Below, piece after piece: positions 1 to 7,374 of a stretch of 64,000 nucleotides of DNA. Every line of letters begins with the position of its first letter. Positions within the stretch are counted from its first letter, which is position 1. The translations under genes were made by a program, and so were the position numbers. The notes below the pieces were generated by a model that saw only the letters and a program-made list of their open reading frames with translations, did no database searches and was not told where the DNA came from. The DNA comes from Streptomyces albus subsp. albus (GTDB lineage Bacteria > Actinomycetota > Actinomycetes > Streptomycetales > Streptomycetaceae): NCBI RefSeq assembly GCF_000719865.1, contig NZ_JOID01000015.1, positions 124,001 to 188,000 on the forward strand, in the 5' to 3' direction.

Positions 1-1932
1 TGGACCGTCAACCTCTACCGGCTGCACAACGCGGCCGGGCGCCCCATCGGCGTGGCCGGCCTCGGCACCGACGTCACCCGGCGGCGGAACGCCGAACGCG
101 AGGCCGCCAGCGCCCGGCGCAACCTCGCCCTGCTGAACGCCGCCGGCGCCCGGATCGGCAACTCCCTCGATCTGGAGACCACCTCCCGGGAACTGCTCGC
201 GGTGGCCGTGCCGCAGTTCTGCGACATCGCCTCCGTCGACCTCTTCCAGGGGCTCCTCAGCCGGGACGAGGCCCCGTTCTCCGCGAAGATCGGCCGCGAG
301 CCGGTGCCCGGGCTGGCCGACGGCAGCGCCGAGATGCGCCGGGTCGCCTTCGCCAGCGCCGTCTCGGGCGCCCCGCTGCCGCTCTCCGATCCCGGCGAGG
401 GGGAGGAACGGCGGAGCGCGAGCTCACCGGTGAAGGTGGGCGCCGTGCACCGGTACCCCTTCGACTCCTCGCTCGCCGACGCCCTGCGCACCGGCCGCAC
501 CCACGTCGTCCCCGGCTGGGGCAGCGACGACCGGCCCGATCTGGCCGCGATCGTGCAGTCCACCCTGGCCGTGCCGATGATCGCGCACGACACCGTGGTC
601 GGCCTCGTCCGCTTCTCCCGGGTGAAGGGCAGCGAGCCGTTCGGCGAGCGCGATCTGGGGCTGGCCGCCGAGCTGGCCTCCCGCGCCGCCGTCTGCATCG
701 ACAACGCCCGCCTCTACCGCCGCGAGCACGAGCGCGCGCTGATCCTCCAGCGCAGCCTGCTGCCCCCCGGCGACCCGGAGGCGGCGGGCCTCGACATCGC
801 CTGCCGCTATCTGCCCGGCACCACCGCCACCGAGGTCGGCGGCGACTGGTTCGACGTCATCGAACTGCCCGGCCACCGCACGGCGCTGGTCGTCGGCGAC
901 GTCATGGGCCGTGGCCTGCGCGCCGCCGTCGCCATGGGCGAACTGCGCACCGCCGTCCGCACCCTGGCCATGCTCGACCTGGAACCCGCCGAGGTGCTCT
1001 CCCATCTGGACGAGATCGCCCGCGGCCTGGGCGCCCCCGCCGGCGTCCACGGCACCCAGAGCGGATCGCGCTCGGCGGCCCGGAACGGCCGCGAGGCCGA
1101 CGACCTCTCCGAGGTCTACCTCGCCACCTGCGTCTACGCGGTCTACGACCCCGTCACCCGGCGCTGCACCTTCGCCAACGCCGGTCATCTGCCGCCCGTC
1201 CTGGTGGAGCCCGGCGAATCGGCGCTGATGATGGAGGTCCCCACCGGGATGCCGCTCGGCGTCGGCGGGGAGCCCTTCGAGGAGGTCGAGGTCGAGCTCC
1301 CCGACGGGGCGCTGCTCGCCCTCTACACCGACGGCCTCGTCGAGTCCCGCGAACACCCGCTGGAGGAGGGGCTGCAGGCGTTCCGCGCCGCCCTGGACAA
1401 CCAGGGCCGGCCGCTGGAGGACGTGGCCGACCATGTGCTGAACACCCTGCACACCCAGCACGGCGAGGACGACACCGCCCTGCTGATGGCCCGGGTGCAG
1501 GGGCTGCCGGCGGAGTCCGTCGGCGACTGGACGCTGCTGCGCGAGCCGCAGTCGGTCTCCCGGGCCCGGGAACTGGCCCGGGACCAGGTGGTGGCCTGGG
1601 GCCTGGAGGAGCTCGTCGACACCACCGAACTGCTGGTCAGTGAGCTGGTCACCAACGCCCTGCGGTACGGCGAGGGAGAGATCCGGCTGCGCCTGCTGCT
1701 GGACCGCACCCTGGTCTGCGAGGTGTGGGACAGCGGCCTGGTGCAGCCCCGGCGCCGCCGCGCCCGCGACACCGACGAGGGCGGCCGCGGACTGCAGCTC
1801 GTCGGGCTGCTCAGCAGCGGCTGGGGCAGCCGGCGCACCCCGCGCGGCAAGACCGTCTGGTTCGAACTCGCCCTGCCGGACGGGGAGTCGCCCGGTACGG
1901 ACCCGGTCGAGGCGCTCCTCAGCCTCTACTGA
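1..1932 (+). CDS. PP2C/SpoIIE-family serine phosphatase with GAF and ATPase domains (5' partial)
   Basis: The frame is open from base 1, so the N-terminus lies outside the window; the first codons look like the end of a PAS domain. A GAF-like sensor domain follows (about residues 55-240 of the visible part), then a SpoIIE/PP2C phosphatase domain with the metal-binding GGDWFDV, VGDVMGRG and LYTDGLVESR motifs. At the C-terminus is an anti-sigma-factor-type HATPase (ELVTNAL N-box, VWDSG, GGRGLQLV). Streptomyces encode dozens of such proteins, which are thought to dephosphorylate anti-anti-sigma factors and/or phosphorylate them through the ATPase domain. The visible sensor does not identify a ligand. 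It converges on the sdh operon, with a shared hairpin between them. Confidence 0.9.
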   Translation, partial: WTVNLYRLHNAAGRPIGVAGLGTDVTRRRNAEREAASARRNLALLNAAGARIGNSLDLETTSRELLAVAVPQFCDIASVDLFQGLLSRDEAPFSAKIGREPVPGLADGSAEMRRVAFASAVSGAPLPLSDPGEGEERRSASSPVKVGAVHRYPFDSSLADALRTGRTHVVPGWGSDDRPDLAAIVQSTLAVPMIAHDTVVGLVRFSRVKGSEPFGERDLGLAAELASRAAVCIDNARLYRREHERALILQRSLLPPGDPEAAGLDIACRYLPGTTATEVGGDWFDVIELPGHRTALVVGDVMGRGLRAAVAMGELRTAVRTLAMLDLEPAEVLSHLDEIARGLGAPAGVHGTQSGSRSAARNGREADDLSEVYLATCVYAVYDPVTRRCTFANAGHLPPVLVEPGESALMMEVPTGMPLGVGGEPFEEVEVELPDGALLALYTDGLVESREHPLEEGLQAFRAALDNQGRPLEDVADHVLNTLHTQHGEDDTALLMARVQGLPAESVGDWTLLREPQSVSRARELARDQVVAWGLEELVDTTELLVSELVTNALRYGEGEIRLRLLLDRTLVCEVWDSGLVQPRRRRARDTDEGGRGLQLVGLLSSGWGSRRTPRGKTVWFELALPDGESPGTDPVEALLSLY

Positions 1933-1951
1933 CGCCCCGGGCCGCCGGCTT

Positions 1952-1980
1952 CCGCCGCGGGGGATCAGGCCCCGCGGCGG
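1952..1980. terminator. Bidirectional terminator hairpin
   Basis: Perfect 11-bp GC stem (1952-1962 with 1970-1980) and a 7-nt loop between the convergent phosphatase and sdhB genes; it overlaps the sdhB stop codon. There is no U-tract, as is usual in Streptomyces. Confidence 0.6.
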
Positions 1981-2732
1981 CGGATCTTCGAGCCGAGCCA
2001 GACCAGCGGGTCGTAACGGCGGTCGGCCACCCGCTCCTTCATCGGGATCAGCGCGTTGTCCGTGATCTTGATGTTCTCGGGGCAGACCTCCGTGCAGCAC
2101 TTGGTGATGTTGCAGTAGCCGAGGCCGTGCTCCTCCTGGGCCGTGGACTTCCGGTCGAGGCCGGTCTCCGCGGCGGCGTCCAGCGGGTGCATGTCCAGCT
2201 CGGCGACGCGCATCAGGAAGCGCGGCCCGGAGAAGGCGGCCTTGTTCTCCTCGTGGTCCCGCACCACATGGCAGACGTCCTGGCAGAGGAAGCACTCGAT
2301 GCACTTCCGGAACTCCTGCGAGCGGTTCACGTCCTCCTGCCGCATCCGGTACTCGCCGGGGGCCAGCCCGGGCGGCGGGACGAAGGCGGGCACCTCCCGG
2401 GCCTTGGCGTAGTTGAACGACACATCCGTCACGAGGTCCCGCAGCACCGGGAAGGCGCGCAGCGGGGTGATCGTGACCGGCGCGGTGAGGTCGAGGACCG
2501 ACATCCGGGTCATGCAGAGCAGCCGCGGCCGGCCGTTGATCTCGGCGCTGCACGAACCGCACTTGCCCGCCTTGCAGTTCCAGCGGACCGCGAGATCCGG
2601 GGCCTGGGTCGCCTGGAGGCGGTGGATGGCGTCGAGGACGACCTCGCCCTCGTTGACCTCGACGTCGAAGTCCGCCAGACCGCCGCCCTCGGCGTCGCCC
2701 CGCCAGACCCTGAAGTGAACGGTGTGGGTCAC
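1965..2732 (-). CDS. sdhB: Succinate dehydrogenase/fumarate reductase iron-sulfur subunit
   Basis: Electron-transfer subunit of complex II (255 aa). The N-terminal plant-type ferredoxin domain carries the [2Fe-2S] cysteines CKAGKCGSC and a distal Cys near residue 73. The C-terminal half has CIECFLCQDVC and CNITKCCTEVCP for the [4Fe-4S] and [3Fe-4S] clusters. It starts with GTG at 2732, overlapping the sdhA stop by 4 bp (GTGA), so translation is probably coupled. It is the last gene of the operon cytochrome b - sdhA - sdhB. The length fits the short actinobacterial Sdh/Frd type. Direction of catalysis (succinate oxidation or fumarate reduction) cannot be told from sequence. Confidence 0.93.
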   Translation of the reverse strand: MTHTVHFRVWRGDAEGGGLADFDVEVNEGEVVLDAIHRLQATQAPDLAVRWNCKAGKCGSCSAEINGRPRLLCMTRMSVLDLTAPVTITPLRAFPVLRDLVTDVSFNYAKAREVPAFVPPPGLAPGEYRMRQEDVNRSQEFRKCIECFLCQDVCHVVRDHEENKAAFSGPRFLMRVAELDMHPLDAAAETGLDRKSTAQEEHGLGYCNITKCCTEVCPENIKITDNALIPMKERVADRRYDPLVWLGSKIRRRGA

Positions 2733-4753
2733 AGGGAAAGCTCCTCATCGGACAGGTACTTGCCCAGTTCGTCCTTCTCGAACAGGGCGAGCAGATCACT
2801 GCGGACGGGTGGGGCGGTGGAACGGGTGAGCTCGATCCGGCCGGGGGAGGCGGCGGACGCGGAGGTGGACGCGGTGGCGGACGCGGAGGCGGCGGCTGCC
2901 GGTCCGTCCTTCTCCGCGGCCAGGGAGCAGAGCAGGTTGATCCGCCGCCAGGCGCGGTCCATGCCCGGATGGTCCTCGCGGGTGTGGCCGCCGCGGCTCT
3001 CCTCGCGCTCCAGCGCGGCACGGGCCACGCACTCGCCGACCAGCAGCATGTTCCGCAGGTCCAGGGCGAGATGCCAGCCCGGGTTGAACTGGCGGTGGCC
3101 CTCCACCCCCACGCGCCGGGCGCGGGCCCGCAGCCCGTCCAGGCGCTCCAGAGCCTCGGCCATCTCGCCGCCGCGCCGGATGATGCCGACGAGGTCGTTC
3201 ATCGTCTGCTGGAGCTCCTGGTGGAGCGTGTACGGGTTCTCGGCACCGGGGCCCTCTCCGGCGCCGCCCTCCGCCGCGCCGAACGGGCGGAGCGCCTCGG
3301 CGACGGCCGCGTCCACGGCGGTCTCGCGCACCGCCGGCGGCGCGGAGGCGGCCGCCCCCAGGGCGTACTCCGCGGCGTGCAGCCCGGCGCGGCGGCCGAA
3401 CACCAGCAGGTCCGAGAGGGAGTTGCCGCCCAGCCGGTTGGAGCCGTGCATGCCGCCGGCGACCTCGCCCGCCGCGTACAGGCCGCTCACCCCGCGCGCC
3501 TGCGCCGTGTCCGGCTCCACCCAGACACCGCCCATCACGTAGTGGCAGGTCGGGCCGACCTCCATCGGCTCGGCCGTGATGTCGACGTCGGCCAGCTCCT
3601 TGAACTGGTGGTACATCGACGGCAGCCGGCGGCGGATCGTCTCGGCGGGGATGCGCGTGGAGACGTCCAGGAAGACCCCGCCGTGCGGGGAGCCGCGCCC
3701 GGCCTTGACCTCGGCGTTGATGGCGCGGGCCACCTCGTCGCGGGGGAGCAGCTCGGGCGGGCGGCGGTTGTGGTCCGGGTCCTCGTACCAGCGGTCGCCC
3801 TCCGTCTCCGTCCGCGCGTACTTCTCCTTGAAGACATCGGGGACGTAGTCGAACATGAACCGCTTGCCCTCGCTGTTGCGGAGCACGCCGCCGTCGCCGC
3901 GGACGGACTCGGTGACGAGGATGCCCTTCACGGACGGTGGCCAGACCATGCCGGTGGGATGGAACTGGACGAACTCCATGTTGGTCAGCCGGGCGCCCGC
4001 GAGAAGGGCCAGCGCGTGCCCGTCGCCGGTGTACTCCCAGGAGTTGGAGGTCACCTTGAAGGACTTGCCGATGCCGCCGGTCGCCAGCACCACGGCGGGC
4101 GCCCGGAGGACGAAGAACCGGCCGGACTCGCGCTCGTAGCCGAACACCCCGGAGACCCGGCCGCCGCCTGCCTCACCGGCTTCCCCGCCCGCTCCCTCCG
4201 CGTCCCCCTCGCCGTCCATGAGGACACGAGTGACGGTGCACTCCTGGAAGACCTTCAGCCGGGCCTCGTGGTCGCCGTGCTCCCGGAAGTCCTCCTGCTG
4301 CAGCGCGACGATCTTCTGCTGGAGGGTGCGGATCAGTTCCAGGCCCGTGCGGTCGCCGACGTGCGCGAGCCGCGGGTACTCGTGGCCGCCGAAATTGCGC
4401 TGCGAGATGCGGCCGTCGGCGGTGCGGTCGAAGAGGGCGCCCCAGGTCTCCAGTTCCCACACCCGGTCGGGTGCCTCGCGGGCGTGCAGCTCGGCCATCC
4501 GCCAGTCGTTGAGGAACTTCCCGCCGCGCATCGTGTCGCGGAAGTGGACCTGCCAGTTGTCGCCCTCGTTGACGTTGCCCATGCTGGCCGCGATACCGCC
4601 CTCGGCCATCACCGTGTGGGCCTTGCCGAACAGGGACTTGCAGATGACCGCGGTGCGCGCGCCCCGCTCGCGGGCCTCGATGGCGGCGCGCAGCCCGGCG
4701 CCGCCGGCACCGACCACGACCACGTCCCAGGCCTGCTGTTCCGGTTGGGTCAT
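2729..4753 (-). CDS. sdhA: Succinate dehydrogenase/fumarate reductase flavoprotein subunit
   Basis: Catalytic FAD subunit of complex II, 674 aa. The N-terminus has the dinucleotide-binding VVVGAGGAGLRAA. KAHTVMAEGGIAA contains the histidine that normally carries covalent 8-alpha-FAD. EFVQFHPTG, a GGV segment and HGSNRLGGNSL are typical active-site and FAD-binding stretches. Near the C-terminus is a low-complexity Ala/Ser/Thr linker (about bases 2840-2905) not needed by the family, probably a surface loop. It follows the membrane-anchor gene after a 151-bp gap and overlaps sdhB by 4 bp. Confidence 0.95.
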   Translation of the reverse strand: MTQPEQQAWDVVVVGAGGAGLRAAIEARERGARTAVICKSLFGKAHTVMAEGGIAASMGNVNEGDNWQVHFRDTMRGGKFLNDWRMAELHAREAPDRVWELETWGALFDRTADGRISQRNFGGHEYPRLAHVGDRTGLELIRTLQQKIVALQQEDFREHGDHEARLKVFQECTVTRVLMDGEGDAEGAGGEAGEAGGGRVSGVFGYERESGRFFVLRAPAVVLATGGIGKSFKVTSNSWEYTGDGHALALLAGARLTNMEFVQFHPTGMVWPPSVKGILVTESVRGDGGVLRNSEGKRFMFDYVPDVFKEKYARTETEGDRWYEDPDHNRRPPELLPRDEVARAINAEVKAGRGSPHGGVFLDVSTRIPAETIRRRLPSMYHQFKELADVDITAEPMEVGPTCHYVMGGVWVEPDTAQARGVSGLYAAGEVAGGMHGSNRLGGNSLSDLLVFGRRAGLHAAEYALGAAASAPPAVRETAVDAAVAEALRPFGAAEGGAGEGPGAENPYTLHQELQQTMNDLVGIIRRGGEMAEALERLDGLRARARRVGVEGHRQFNPGWHLALDLRNMLLVGECVARAALEREESRGGHTREDHPGMDRAWRRINLLCSLAAEKDGPAAAASASATASTSASAASPGRIELTRSTAPPVRSDLLALFEKDELGKYLSDEELSL

Positions 4754-4904
4754 CGCCTACGTTGTCCTATCCCTCGGGGAGCTGCCGGAGCTGCCGGAGC
4801 TGTCGTCCTTCTCGTCACTCGGGTGAGTCCTCCCGGGACCGCGGGGCCGGCCGCCTTCCCGTCCTCCCGCTCTTCCGTTTCGCCCGTCCTTCCGCCCCTC
4901 CCGC
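4754..4904 (-). other. Intra-operon spacer with 9-bp repeats
   Basis: 151 bp between the cytochrome b and flavoprotein genes. It holds a run of 9-bp repeats (agctgccgg, about 4779-4804) and a purine-rich tract on the coding strand. No ORF and no convincing hairpin was seen. It may affect the stoichiometry of anchor and catalytic subunits. Confidence 0.4.
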
Positions 4905-5777
4905 TCAGAACAGCCTCGGGTCGTCGAAGACGCCGGTCGCCAGCAGATAGACGTAGAGATCGGCGAGGGCGACGCTGATCAGCGAGGCCCAGGCCAGCTG
5001 CGCGTGGCGGGCGTTGAGGCGGCTCACCCAGCCCCAGAGGCGGTACCGCACCGGATGCCGCGAGAAGTGCTTGAGCCGGCCGCCGACGATGTGCCGGCAG
5101 GAGTGGCAGGAGACGGTGTAGAGCCAGATCAGCGCGATGTTGACCAGCATGATCACGGTGCCGAGGCCCATGTGGCCCCAGGCGTAGGTCTCGTCGCGGA
5201 AGGCGAGCACCGTGTCGTAGGTCAGGATCAGGGCCACCGGCAGCGCCGCGTAGAAGAAGTAGCGGTGGATGTTCTGCAGGATCAGCGGGAAGCGGGTCTC
5301 GCCGCGGTACGCGGTGTGCGGCTCGGCGACCGCGCAGGCCGGGGGCGAGGCCCAGAATCCCCGGTAGTAGGCCTTCCGGTAGTAGTAGCAGGTCAGCCGG
5401 AAGCCGAGCGGGAAGACGAGGATGATCAGCGCCGGGGAGAGGCCCCACCACTCCCCGAACAGCGGCCAGTTGGGGCCCGCCTTCATGGGTTCGCAGTTCT
5501 CCGCCAGGCAGGGCGAGTAGAACGGCGAGACGTACGGGGCGGCGTAGTAGTCGGCGTTCGCGAAGGCGCGCCAGGTCGAGTAGACGACGAAGGCGAGCAG
5601 CCCGGCCGCGGTCGCGGCCGGCGCGAGCCACCAGCGGTCCGTACGGAGGTGGGCGGCGCCGATGGCGGCGCGCGCCGGGGAGTTCACGCCCCGGCGCACG
5701 CCACCGCGGGCCGTGCCGCCGGGGCCGGTGCCGCCGCCGGGCTCGCCGGTGGTCGTGGAGTCGGTGCCTGTGGCCAA
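4905..5777 (-). CDS. Succinate dehydrogenase membrane anchor (cytochrome b subunit)
   Basis: 290-aa membrane protein, first gene of the sdh operon, anchoring SdhAB and passing electrons to menaquinone. About five hydrophobic segments are visible (for example LLAFVVYSTW, a segment around ALIILVFPLGF, FFYAALPVALILTY, VIMLVNIALIWLYTV and the C-terminal VALADLYVYLLATG). Histidines in NIHRYFFY, GHMGLG, SCHSCRH and ARHAQLAW are plausible haem ligands. The start is TTG at 5777, preceded by a GGAG-like ribosome site. The N-terminus is Gly/Thr-rich and cytoplasmic. The single fused anchor resembles the SdhC/FrdC type of the second Streptomyces complex II operon. Confidence 0.8.
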   Translation of the reverse strand: MATGTDSTTTGEPGGGTGPGGTARGGVRRGVNSPARAAIGAAHLRTDRWWLAPAATAAGLLAFVVYSTWRAFANADYYAAPYVSPFYSPCLAENCEPMKAGPNWPLFGEWWGLSPALIILVFPLGFRLTCYYYRKAYYRGFWASPPACAVAEPHTAYRGETRFPLILQNIHRYFFYAALPVALILTYDTVLAFRDETYAWGHMGLGTVIMLVNIALIWLYTVSCHSCRHIVGGRLKHFSRHPVRYRLWGWVSRLNARHAQLAWASLISVALADLYVYLLATGVFDDPRLF

Positions 5778-6236
5778 GAGGGGCTCCGGGGTCGGACGGA
5801 TGGGGCGGCGGGCCCGCGTGCGCCGCGGGGCTCGCGTGCGTCGCGGGTGTCTCGGGGGCTCTGGTGCGGGTGGATCCCGGTCAGGGGGCCGAGGCCTGGG
5901 ATTGCGGGTCCGGGGGACGGCGAGGTCGGGTCGGGGTCGGACGGGGAGGCCCGGGGCCGGACGGCGCCTCGGGTGGCCGGGGGATCGGTGACCGCCGTGC
6001 GGTCCGGGGCCCGGCCGGGCGGCCGTGACGCCGATGGCCGGTACTCGGTGACCGGGGTGCGGACCCGAGGGCCTGGGCCGCCGGATGCCGACGGCCGGCC
6101 CCGTGGCCTCGGGTGGCCGAGGGCTCCTTGGCCGGGTGCGGGCCGGGGGCCGGTCCGGGTGGCCGTGCCGCCGGTGGCCGGGGGCCGTGGCTCGGGCGGC
6201 CGGTCCCGGAGCCGGAGTGACCGGGCCGCCCTGCCG
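5778..6236. other. Intergenic region upstream of sdh operon
   Basis: 459 bp without a credible gene. Very GC-rich with imperfect repeats of GGTGGCCGG/GGTGACCGG type. It should hold the sdh promoter (minus strand), but no confident -35/-10 pair was recognised. Long reading frames here on both strands are compositional shadows. Confidence 0.45.
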
Positions 6237-6527
6237 TCAGGGCGCCTGTCCGTGACGAGCACCGAGCCCTTCGTCCTCGGCGTCCGCCCACAGGGCCGTG
6301 TTGTACGGAGCGTCCGGGATGACGATGACGTCCTGCCGGGGCTCGGACGGCAGTGCGGCCGGGACCGCCTCCCGCAGCAGCGCGAGGCTCTCGCGCAGAT
6401 GCTCGGTGTCCGAGCGCACCCGGCGGATGTCGGGACCTCCGCCGACCTGGCGTTCCAGACGGTCCACCGTCCGGCCCAGCTCGTCGAGACAGCGCTGCGC
6501 GGCTCGTAGATCGTCGTGCAGGGACAT
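6237..6527 (-). CDS. Small conserved hypothetical protein
   Basis: 96 aa; not assigned to a named family. The N-terminal half is helical and heptad-like (DDLRAAQRCLDELGRTVDRL and RSDTEHLRESLALLREAV), consistent with a coiled coil. The C-terminal part is acidic with a VIVIPDAPYN segment. No signal peptide or membrane helix. ATG at 6527 has a GAGGGCGAG ribosome site. Codon bias fits a real gene, and similar short proteins occur next to this sdh/typA region in other Streptomyces as far as I recall. Function unknown. Confidence 0.7.
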   Translation of the reverse strand: MSLHDDLRAAQRCLDELGRTVDRLERQVGGGPDIRRVRSDTEHLRESLALLREAVPAALPSEPRQDVIVIPDAPYNTALWADAEDEGLGARHGQAP

Positions 6528-6709
6528 AACTCGCCCTCACCTCCGCGGTGTTGCGGTGTGCGACTCCCGGAGAGTGTCGCGCGTCACACGCGCGCTTGTG
6601 AAGACGGCGGAGGCGAATAGCGCTCCGTTCACCCGCCACCGACCCCATCCCCGAACCCCCGTCCGCCCGCCCGGCACACGTACGCCGGCGAACCGTCCCG
6701 GCTCCGCCG

Positions 6710-6880
6710 GGGGGCCGGGGCCTGAGCCGAGGCCGGGGCCTTGAGCCGGGGCCGGGGCAGGGGCCGGGGCCGGGGCCTGAGCCGAGGCCTGAGCCGGGGC
6801 AGGGGCCGGGGCCAGGGCCGGGGCCTGAGCCGAGGCCTGAGCCGGGGCCGGGGCCGGGGCAGGGCTGGGGCCGGGAAAGG
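6710..6880. repeat. Low-complexity GCCGGGGC/GAGCCGAGGC repeat block
   Basis: About 170 bp of imperfect short repeats (gccggggc, gcctgagccgag) on one strand, giving strong G/C strand asymmetry. The longer unit with ggggcctgagccgaggcctg appears twice. The sequence could form G-quadruplex or slipped structures. Confidence 0.75.
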
Positions 6881-6974
6881 GCCGAGGCCGGGCGGGGGCC
6901 GGGCGATGGCAGGGGCCGGTGTCGGTGCCGGGGCCCGGGGGCCTGGCGCCCAAGAGCCGGGCCGGGACATCCCG

Positions 6975-7026
6975 CCCGGAGCAATGGGTGGCCGCGGGCG
7001 GGCAGCACCCGCGCGCAGCGCGGGAC
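6975..7026 (+). repeat. 52-bp direct repeat, copy 1
   Basis: Identical over 52 bp to 7113-7164. The unit ends with a GC-rich dyad (acccgcgcgcagcgcggga) that could fold into a short hairpin. It lies in the non-coding spacer. Confidence 0.85.
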
Positions 7027-7112
7027 GACAGTGCCGCACCCGCGCGCAGCGCGGGGAAACGAAGCCGCACCCGGGGCAGGGACGGGCGGGGCGAGAGGGC
7101 AGAGGCGTCTCA

Positions 7113-7164
7113 CCCGGAGCAATGGGTGGCCGCGGGCGGGCAGCACCCGCGCGCAGCGCGGGAC
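7113..7164 (+). repeat. 52-bp direct repeat, copy 2
   Basis: Second copy, identical to 6975-7026, 138 bp downstream. A third, shorter version of its dyad part (cccgcgcgcagcgcgggg) sits near 7039-7056. Confidence 0.85.
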
Positions 7165-7194
7165 AACGGCGCCGCACCCGGACAAGAACCGGAA

Positions 7195-7255
7195 CCCGCG
7201 CCGGAGGCGAACCCGCGCCGGAGGCGAACCCGCGCCGGAGGCGAACCCGCGCCGG
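7195..7255 (+). repeat. 17-bp tandem repeat (about 3.5 units)
   Basis: Three full units and one partial unit of cccgcgccggaggcgaa. The 17-bp period is not a multiple of three, which argues against coding. It lies about 120 bp upstream of the binding-protein gene. Confidence 0.85.
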
Positions 7256-7374
7256 CAGGCGAGCACCACTCGCGCGGGTGACATCCCCGGCCCCCCGGCC
7301 GTATCCACCGTGCCCGGGCCCCGGACCGCCCCTTCAGTGGTGGGGAGAAACGCGTGCGAGCCGGGAGGTCCACC

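Larger units (their letters stand above)
6528..7374. other. Long non-coding, repeat-rich intergenic region
   Basis: 847 bp with no credible gene. It contains a GCCGGGGC-type low-complexity block, a 52-bp direct repeat and a 17-bp tandem repeat (listed separately). The upstream end (6528-6620) is less repetitive and probably holds the promoter of the 96-aa gene. Reading frames spanning the region are compositional. Confidence 0.6.

Noticed and set aside
424..3021. 865-codon minus-strand open frame spanning the phosphatase and sdhB
   Set aside because: Antisense/alternate-frame shadow caused by high GC; composition is Arg/Pro/Gly-rich and it crosses well-supported genes.
7195..7255. Possible CRISPR array
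   Set aside because: The 17-bp units are directly abutting with no spacers and no cas genes are present.
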